Positions 55,423 through 64,000 of a DNA stretch of 64,000 nt are shown here, piece by piece. The position numbers and the translations under genes are program-made. Origin of the DNA: Humulus lupulus (Eukaryota; Streptophyta; Magnoliopsida; Rosales; Cannabaceae); NCBI RefSeq assembly GCF_963169125.1, contig NC_084802.1, positions 32,766,107-32,830,106 on the forward strand, read 5' to 3'. Below the pieces are notes generated by a model. It was not told the origin of the DNA, ran no database searches, and saw only the letters and a list, made by a program, of their open reading frames with translations. The first letter of the stretch is position 1. Each line of letters begins with the position of its first letter.

Positions 55423-58400
55423 CTATGCTCTTCCTTTCTTTTTATCATCATGTGCCTGCCTCAAAAACAGTTCAAGTCAAACAAGAGAAGTAATAAATGT
55501 TTTATTCAAAACCAAAAAGCACAAATAAAAATACAAACTCCTTCCATCACCCCTAAGAGGGCCCTTAAAGTAAGAAAGGAAAAGCAAAAAAAAAAAAAAT
55601 TGTATGCAAAATATGTATGCTACAAGAATAGCCAAAAATATTATAAAGAAAGAAAAAAAATCACAAGGTACATGATAATGCATACCTTGGCTTGGAACAT
55701 CCTCATGGTTAACACAAGAGTGTCACGCATTCTACAAAAAAGGAAATATAAATATATTTTAGTATTAAACTTCACCACTATTAAGAGATGCTTGAATGCC
55801 CCAGAAAATATAAATTATGAAAGATATTTTTCTATTCTGACAAAAGTTTTCTTTTCTTTTATTTCCACCTTATTTTTGGTGTAATCCATTTCCTATGTGC
55901 TTTTACTTAATTATGTTCCATCTATAATACGCTTTGAGGCAGCTCCGCAATAAAAAATTTGGAACATCAGTAGAAAAATTGATTCGACTGAAATCTCGAA
56001 GATAAAATGGAAGCATACCGAACACTATACGTGCTGAAAGGATGAGAAGATCCACTACTGGTCATCAAAACAAACTGTGTTGAAAGTCCACAGGGAACTT
56101 TGATCTGCAACAACACAAATGTTACTTCTGCAGAACAAAAAGTAGCAAAAGTTTTCTACACAACCATTGAATTTTGTCTCACTTTTCTACGATTAAGAAG
56201 AACATATGAAAGCTATCCCAAAATCAAAATGGTCGCAAATATTGTTTTTCACAAGACCTAGTTTATGACTCATGAATCAGTTTAGCATGCGCAGAAATCA
56301 TCTTTAGCAAGTCAGATTCTAGCAGACTTTGTAAACACTGTTGGGATCTTATAAAAAAACATAAAACTCTAACAACTTAGTTCAAAAGGGAAAAGTTTTA
56401 GTTAGGCAGTTATCAGAATCTTCAAACTGTAAGCACAAAGGATGAGCCCCTTTCAATAGGTCCTTGGTTCGACCTCCTGTAGTGATCCTTATTTTAAAGA
56501 GTTAAATGCCAATGTCTCATACTTTCTCAATGCTTCCCAGAAGTTCCATGGAACTATACTAGACCACAAGAATGGTAAGTAGCTATGCCTATTAGACAAA
56601 TAACAAAACTAAATTGGAGAGCATCTTACAGTACAACAGAAAAACTTAAACTCAAAATTATGCACCAAAAGTTAAAGAACATACTGATAGATCCTTGGAG
56701 AATTTCTCATCAATCACAACAGCTTCTGAACTATCTATCACAACTTGGAAGCCGGACCGTCTCAACATCAAAGTTGTCCGCTCCCAGTTCTCAGAAGAAT
56801 CCACCTACAACAGAATAACAAGAAAAAAGTGCAAACTGAGATAAATTCCGTGAACTGGTTGCAGTATATGTTGTTGAAAATAATGGAGTGCCTACCCTGA
56901 ACAAACTACCCAACATAGAAGAAAACGCATAGGTAACCATTTGGTACCCTGTGTTTTTGTAAAATATCATTTTGGTACCATATGTTTACAATAATGCTCA
57001 TTTGATACCTTATATTTTAGTACCTTATATTTTAAAACCGTACACATTAAGTACCAAAAACTCAAATTTAATTTATAAAATTTTACCAATTTAATAAACT
57101 GCTCTCAATTATATGAGTTCCAAATTCAAATTTAATTACTTAATAACATATAACTGAAGACAGTATAGTAATATTAGTAAAATTTATTTATCAAATTAGA
57201 GTTTAGGGTAACAAATATGTATGATTTTAAAATACAGGGTGTTATATGAGCATTATTAAAAAAAGAAGGTACCAAAACGATACTTTTCAAAAATACAGGA
57301 TACCAAATGAGTAAATTCCTGAAGAAAACCTTTAAAGATTTGAACAAAATATAAAAGGCTATTCAAGAGAATAAACAATGTGTTTAACCATCATGGAAAA
57401 ATTGGTAAAACCATTTTGAATAATATAATATGCACCCATGTTGAATTTCCCCTAGGTAAATCCAAATTTTATTTCACAATGAGCATGTACAACTTTCATG
57501 AAGCACATTTTATTTCCTACAAGCTTTTTAAATTATAGTTGAGAGATCAGAGATCGTCATAAACCAAAGAAAGAAAATGCTGAAGAATAAAATAATGGAA
57601 CTGTTAAAAACAATCCAGGCATACCAGCAACAGAGCACTAAACGAGGCTTGTCCTCTGAACATATGGTTATCAATCTCCATTTGCATCTGTGGGTCTACA
57701 AAATACCTCATGAGAAGACATGGCAAACATATAACAATCAGAAGAAGGCAGCAGTTACAGGGATTGCAAGAGGAAGTCAACAAACATAATACAAAATTAA
57801 TCACCTCGATGTCTTGACATTTAATGTAAACTATTATTTTAGAAAAATCTGCTAGCATTTATAATGTAAAATGAAAAGCACTTCTTTAACCATTCAACTC
57901 TTTATCTTTCTGGTCAAGCTGCAATGAGTATAATTTTGGCTATCTAATTATTGTTAAATGTAATCACAGTCTCATCTACCTAGTTTGATATCCAACCATC
58001 TGGAAATGAATGGTAAGAAAGTAAACTTCCTAAATTCACATAATAGCAGTTTGGAAATAAGTTTGAGTAGTATAATAAATTATAGATACTTTTTTTTTCT
58101 TTTATGCCATTACTAATTAGACATTGAGTTTCAGATGATACCTTGTCAATATTTCTTTTCAATTTATATCAAATAATACCGCCAAAAGTCTTCAGTTGTC
58201 CTTGTGAATGGTCAGAAATATTTTTTTATATTGAAACTATACTTCCCACCTAACACTAAAATATTTGGGGACAGAAAACTATAACAAATGCTATGTAGGT
58301 GTCGAGGAAGGATTCGAATATCAGACCTTGTAGGAGCAAACCACATGTCTGACTAATTGAGTTACCCCTTTTGAGTATAATAAATTGATTTCTCAACAAA

Positions 58401-61400
58401 ACAACTTTATCAAAAAAAATTCTGTAATCCTTTCTCGATCAATAAAGGTTTCTGTTTCTTGTAATAAAATCAGATTGATTTCACAACTTAAGGAGAAGGA
58501 AAAAACAGACTGAAAAGATTAAAATAGCTACATTTTGTTGTAAGAAATTAAGAAACAATGATCTTTAGAATTTACACAAATCTTACCACATTTTATTTTG
58601 TTCTGATCATTAGCAAACTGCCTGACAATATCTCCCTGACAATTGTCACATATTTAGTTAAAGAACAACATTACCATATAAAAGTACAGAAAAAGGGCCG
58701 TTAAGTCAAGTACGAGAATTAAATATTATGTGTGTGTAAATCATACACTTTCATAAGTTTATGATGCAATATAAAATTATTCTTTAGTTATAAATAGGCT
58801 AAGAAAAAAAAAACCTGGCCGCCTTGGTCATCCATAGGAATGCACTCAACAGCAATTATTTTATCAACATCATCAGCTGTGACAATATATTCTGGATTTG
58901 TAGCTCCTGAATGAGGAAATATAAGAAATGGAAATTAGTAATGCAAAATCAAAACAAACTATTATTCATTGTAAGGCCAGGGTTTCATCTACAATGGCAG
59001 AATCATAATAAATTTATCATCTTTGGCTAACCTTCAATGTAATGTCTAGTCCCATCCTGAAGATGGCGAACCCACTGAAAGTACAAGCAACCGTTGAAAC
59101 ATGTAAGCTACAGAAATTACATAATAAACCAGTATGTGTTTGATAAAAAAAAAATATCTATATTATACTGTTTACGGCATGGATATTTCATTTGCATAAG
59201 GCTTATTAGGATTTTTTCCCCCGGAACTATTACCACTACCAAATCATGCCCCCTGAATTTTTTGGCTTGTTAAAAATTCCATCTGAACTATTCACATTAC
59301 TGAAATGTGGGACTTTCGTTCAATTTTTCTAACAAAATGGTGATATGGCGACACTGGAGTGCTGATGTGCATTGTCATGTGTATAATTTAAAAAATAAAT
59401 ATGATTTTACCCTCCAAACTTTTACCGTTACCAAATTATGCCCCTCGAATTCTAAAATTTAAAATTTAAACAATATTTTGAATATTAAAAAGAAAATATA
59501 AAAAGCATCAAACTAAAAATTCATTTAAATTAAATTAAATCATACAAAATAAAAACTTAAGGTGACATAGGCGACACCAAAGTTGAACATCGTCAGGGAC
59601 CCACATGGGTCCAGTCTGTCGACGATGTCGCTACCCAACCAACTTTGAGTTCATTCTAACGCATGCCCAACACCCAAACCAATTTTTTGTCACCATCAAT
59701 TTTTTTTTTAATTTTAATGTTGTTTTTTCTTTTTTTAATATTCAAATGATTGTTTAATTTTAAATTTTTAAAATTCGGGGACACAATTTGGTGATGGTAA
59801 TAGTTCGGAGAGCAAAAATCATATTTATTCTTTATATTATAAACGAGGCATTGACATGGCAATACCACATCGGCCACCAAACTGCCACATCACCATTCTG
59901 TTAGCGAAATTGGACAGAAGTCCCACATTTCAGTAACGTGAATAATTTAAGAACTTTTAACAAGTTGAAAAATTCAAGGGGCATGATTTGGATTGGTAAT
60001 AGTTCGGGAGTAAAAAATCCTAATAAGCCTTTGCATAATTCACAAAGAATTTTACCTGAAACATGCAAAGAGAAGTTCCTCGTACTGGATATCCACATCC
60101 AAGAAGTTTTTCTCCTGGTATGGCCTCACCAATAATCTGGAAATTATCTATGCCAGGGCCTTTAAAATGAAATACGTAAAACGATTAGATTTAGATTACT
60201 CTATAGATCACACCACTGACCTACAAACAAAATATAGATCACCTTTAGAAACAGAAGAAACATTTTCATCGTTTGCTGGGGGAGAGGGAAACACAGCACC
60301 GTTAGTCATTTTTCCATCACTGACACCAACACCTTCATTAATTGAATCATAAGGGAAACGGCCAGGCACTTCCCTGTGAGTGTACCATTTCAGCTAAGAT
60401 AAAGAAAATGCATATTCAAAGATCCTAACGGAAACTAGTTGATAGTGTTATTATGATATTCATGATGAGATATAATACCCTTAACTATACTAGTCTTTGA
60501 CGAAGAAGACTGGAGAAAAAAGTTAATCAGAATGTAGCAAAAACCTACGGATAGCGCAAAAAAATGCTCGACAGTGATATGAAGAAAAGAGATTGAGATT
60601 TAGGACCACAGAGCTCAATATAGAATGTGAACCTAGAAGTGCCAATTGTGAACTGTGTAATGATGTTATTGGATAGCACTAGGTACCTCATGTCTGGAGG
60701 ATCAGTCATATATCTTTGTGAACTCTCATTTGGTCCCAGGTGCTGCCCTTCAATAAATTGACTATAGGAAGAACCATGTTGATTCTTCAAAGAGACAATG
60801 AATATTTAATAATTAATACACTAATTTGAACAAGTGAGATCAAAATTAAAATGGTATATAAGTAGATTAAATGCCAATACTACCATGGATCTATTGGAAA
60901 CTTGGTCATTCACTGTGGTAGTAGCAGTGCCACCTTGGCTATGAGATCCACCTTCAGCACGAGTTTCCACCATCGATGTTATTTCACTAAATCTGTCCTG
61001 CAAATATGCAATCATGCTTTTATTGTACTATTCAGACATCAAGTATAGTGAATTATGTCATAATCATGGGGAAAAAAAGAGACAGAACAATGCTACATTC
61101 ACAGAATGTTTGAACAAGTCTCCTTTTTTTTCTTTTTCTTTTTTTGGCTAATCATTGGCCCAACTATACAAGAAGTAATTCTATATTTCCCCGTGAGTCT
61201 CTGACACACAAGACATTATATGCTTTACTGCAATCCAACAGACATTATATGCATCAATCTATTGCAGTAATGAGAGATTTTGAGAAGCATTACGAAATGT
61301 TATACTTGAATTATATATTCTACAGTCAACATACTAAAAATCTTTAATAAGAACAATGTAATCACTTGGCTAGAAGCTTACAAGAGATGTTCTGATCTTC

Positions 61401-63615
61401 CACTGCAATTGATCGTGAAGGTACTGCAAATTCAAGAAATAATAAGCCTTATTCAAGTACGTGATATAGAGAAATCAATCCAATCTTGTCGTGCTACTCA
61501 GTGAATGTTAATTTTTCCTATGGGCATAGAAAAAGTAGTTTAAGAGAGTAACTCCAAAGAATCTTAAGAGTAACTATGTATATAGCACCAAGATTTGTTG
61601 GGGAAAAAAATGAACACAACAGCCTTTTTATATCTGGCAATTATGTAAAATCTTAATTTTGCATTTAACCAGTGATAACAGTTAAAATACATGCTAAGAA
61701 GCTCATATGCACAATTAAATCAAGTACACATGGGTTTGCTAACTAAGTAGCAAACGTGTATGCAAAAAACTTCTAAGAATGAAATCACATCCTCATAAGT
61801 AAACCTTACATACCAAAAGCAACTGAATCTAAAGTGTACTTGATTTTTCTAGAGAATAATAAGATTCTATCACCAAGAGTATCTTCTCACCAAAATTCAG
61901 TGGTAAGTGCTATAAATATCCAAAGCATGATTTTCATTACTAAATCAATACCTTTAAATTGTTTGATATAGCAGAGGCATTTACAACACGAGGCCAAATA
62001 CCATATTCAGCCAATAACCCAAGCATGGATGACGTGAGGAGATATCTTTCATCTTCAGCAGCCTATTCAGCCAATACACCATTATTAGCAGAAAACATTG
62101 AAAAAAAGTAGTTCAAGAAAAAGTCAAGGACCAAAAATATGAAGAGCTCTGCAGGAGACAATATAAAAGGTCCAAAGTCGTTCAATACATGGAAAAGACA
62201 TATTTGACACTATAAATAACACAGACTCCTCATTTTTATTATCATTGCGACACGTCAATGCTAAATAATCTATATTTACATGGTAAATAAGATTTATCAA
62301 TTACACAATAATTTCTTGCAAGATGAGTATACTAATGTTAGTTCATCCTTAATTTGACACTCAAGATTCAATGTCAATATTTCCTTCCTTAATTCAGACA
62401 GTCTTGGTCTGACGTCAGAATTACTTCACATAGATGGAGACATTGAAACCCAGAATACTCACACACACTCACTCACCCACCCAACCACCAAGCTAGCCTC
62501 TAGTAGCAGCACAGGAAAAGCAGCAAAGAGAGTAAAGTATTAGCATACCTTCAGTTCATGGGTCAATTTTAAATTATCTTCAAGATCACCTTTTCTACGT
62601 GCCAGCTCATTTAAGGCTGAAGTTACAGCTTCATTTTGTTTCTCATCCATTGCCTATCAGTGAAAATACATTTTTGTCTTTAGACCATTGAAAACCAATA
62701 TGACGATTATACCAGTGTCAAAAACAAGAAAACATTAATCAGAGAGCGGCTTGTCAAAAATCAAAAGATCATTGAACACTTCTGAAGAGATGATGAATAT
62801 ACCAAACGCAAGTCCGCAAATTTCCTTTCCAATGCATACTTCTCATTAAGCAACCGCAGTTCCTAGTACCACGAAAATCATTGCATTCTCTCGGATGTGA
62901 ACTTAAATCAGTAAATTGAGTATATCATTACTAGAGTATGAAGAAAGTCTATACCTTCACAGAGGCAACAGCAATTTGTTCACGAAGAAATCGGATCTCC
63001 TCTTCCTGTTTACTGACTAGTGAATACATTTCCTAATTACAAGAACTTTGTCAGTGTAAAAGGACAATATTTACTGAATTTCATTGTATGTTTAAATTGA
63101 AAGGGCATATACCATTGCTTCTCTGTCTTGAAGATGAACAAAGCTTCCATCTCCTTTTAAATTCTTTGGAGCAAATTGTGCTTCAGATTTATGCCTACAG
63201 AAGAAGAATATGAATGATCACTTACTTCATACACAGTCTATCATCTTGCACACAGTTAGAGAAGACTTAAAGAACACAAAACTTGATTAGAACATCTATG
63301 AAATATGAGATTTAGTTCCATTTAAGCTAGCTTAGGTGCATTTGAATCTCATTAAATTTCTTTGCAGCAATACCCCACTTCTTTCACCAAATTGACTGTC
63401 CTATATTTATGTCTGTGTCTGTAGTTATAAACCCCTGAAAAGCAGTCATATCTCTTTTTGTAAGGCTTCTAAAAACCCAACAACTCAAGCCCCAACTATG
63501 TACATAAAAGGAAGAGCTTGTGAAAACAAAGGCATTACCTATCTAAAGCATCAGAAGAATGCTTCTGAATACTATCATTGTTGAGCCAATGCGACACACC
63601 CTTATTAGAAGACAT
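55423..63615 (-). CDS. 19-exon gene for a 513-residue coiled-coil protein with a C-terminal Ig/PH-like region
   Basis: Coding exons (minus strand): 63615-63539, 63194-63113, 63032-62955, 62862-62803, 62653-62549, 62062-61952, 61423-61382, 60997-60884, 60784-60687, 60373-60243, 60159-60056, 59074-59032, 58906-58815, 58635-58587, 57695-57625, 56804-56685, 56104-56019, 55731-55686, 55455-55423. All introns are GT-AG; lengths sum to 1,542 nt with the frame kept throughout. The N-terminus ([14 protein letters not shown]) is polar. Residues about 50-140 are coiled coil ([19 protein letters not shown]). A conserved segment follows ([20 protein letters not shown]). From about 300, [36 protein letters not shown] and [10 protein letters not shown] look like an Ig/A9-type fold. 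The last about 110 residues end in a helix ([16 protein letters not shown]), like a PH fold. This order recalls plant actin/microtubule-binding proteins with a fused Ig-PH unit, but that is inference; I cannot name the gene. Confidence 0.85.
56927..57320. mobile_element. MULE-type MITE in intron 15 of the coiled-coil gene
   Basis: Inverted ends: TAACCATTTGGTACCCTG on the left pairs with the reverse of the right end, TTACTCATTTGGTATCCTG. It is flanked by the 9-bp direct repeat GAAGAAAAC (56918-56926 and 57321-57329). 394 bp, AT-rich, no coding capacity. A 9-bp duplication is the mark of Mutator-like elements. Confidence 0.75.
58262..58378 (-). other. tRNA-derived SINE-like relic in intron 14
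   Basis: On the minus strand, GGTAACTCAATTAGTCAGAC resembles a tRNA A-box region and GATATTCGAATCC about 35 bp later a B box. There is no complete cloverleaf. It is probably a decayed tRNA-derived SINE or tRNA pseudogene. Confidence 0.4.
59200..60029. mobile_element. MULE-type foldback element in intron 11 of the coiled-coil gene
   Basis: The left end GGCTTATTAGGATTTTTTCC and the right end reversed GGCTTATTAGGATTTTTTAC begin inverted repeats that pair for several hundred bases (CGAACTATTACC, AAATCATGCCCC, ACTGAAATGTGGGACTT). A perfect 9-bp duplication TTTGCATAA flanks it (59191-59199 and 60030-60038). 830 bp, no transposase. Its right end lies 26 bp from the donor splice site of intron 11. 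Confidence 0.9.
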
Positions 63616-64000
63616 ATCATTAAAAGTTGAATCTTCTGTTTAAGACAACCTCTGATTGGACAATAACTGATGTTTTCCATCATAACCAACTGAGTGTCGC
63701 ATTTTTAACCCAATTCCATCTCCTTTGCCACGCTTTAAAGCCCAATTTTTTAACCAACCCAATATTTGTAAGCTACCAATGTTACGATAACACCTGCAAC
63801 CATCACCAGAAAAACGTAAGTAAAGAGAGAGAGAGAGAGAGAAACCCAAGTGAGAAAACATCAACAGAAGATCAAAAAAACTATTCTTTCAATCTGAAAT
63901 TGAGATAAACAAAATTGGGCAGCAATAAATAAAGAGTACAACCTTAACCTTCAGAGAATTTGGAAGCAAAAGAGTGAAAGTAAAAAGGGTACAAATACAA
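63616..64000 (-). promoter_or_regulatory. 5' leader region of the coiled-coil gene
   Basis: On the minus strand an acceptor-like GGTTGCAG (about 63796) after a CT-rich run suggests a 5'UTR intron, with the first exon near or beyond the right edge. A (GA)n microsatellite lies at about 63820-63842. Short open frames here (63627-63908 plus, 63640-63864 minus) are not supported as genes. Confidence 0.4.

Noticed and set aside
55393..55884. 163-codon plus-strand frame with lysine-rich text
   Set aside because: It overlaps the last two minus-strand exons of the coiled-coil gene and an AT-rich intron; no motif.

Overview
This is a repeat-rich stretch of nuclear DNA from a dicot-like flowering plant. 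The evidence is nested LTR retrotransposons of plant-specific lineages (Athila, Tekay chromovirus, Tat), plant MITEs, Helitrons and MULEs, an ATL-type RING-H2 gene, and spliced genes with GT-AG introns in AT-rich DNA. I cannot name the species. About 47 kb is mobile DNA; the two host genes I can support lie in the last 15 kb.

Layout. 1-9167: 3' part of a plus-strand Athila element (protease-RT-RNase H-integrase, an env-position ORF, 3' LTR). It sits in a Tat-type LTR (9168-9694), which sits in a reversed Tekay LTR piece (9695-10901), which abuts an old degenerate Tekay element (10902-19898). The gag of that element was split by a solo LTR (12321-14700, target duplication ATATT). A second reversed Tekay LTR piece (19899-20371) abuts the 3' end of another Tat-type element (20372-22338). 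Then come a mariner-type MITE (22368-22869), a complete gag-only non-autonomous LTR element (22927-27599, target duplication ACTTG), a MULE (27637-28997), rotted Tat pol (29525-30480 and 31590-31740), AT-rich DNA with a Harbinger-like MITE, a Helitron (33137-33773) and a hAT element (33856-34631).

34910-47834 is a full-length minus-strand Tat element with matching 5-bp target duplications (CACGA). Its gag-pol is one continuous frame of about 2,100 codons interrupted by 14 stop codons but no frameshift. Between pol and its 3' LTR it carries a plus-strand gene, antisense to the element, with its own TATA box, a 5'UTR intron, further GT-AG introns and a long coiled-coil exon.

47840-64000 is the host-gene part: an intronless ATL-family RING-H2 ubiquitin ligase (49702-50886, minus) with a Helitron about 470 bp upstream, and a 19-exon minus-strand gene (55423-63615) for a 513-residue coiled-coil protein with a C-terminal Ig/PH-like region. 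Two small MULE-type elements with perfect 9-bp duplications sit in its introns. A recurring theme is that several unrelated retroelement families carry clusters of a short GC-rich, often self-complementary word in LTR or untranslated DNA, a different word for each family.
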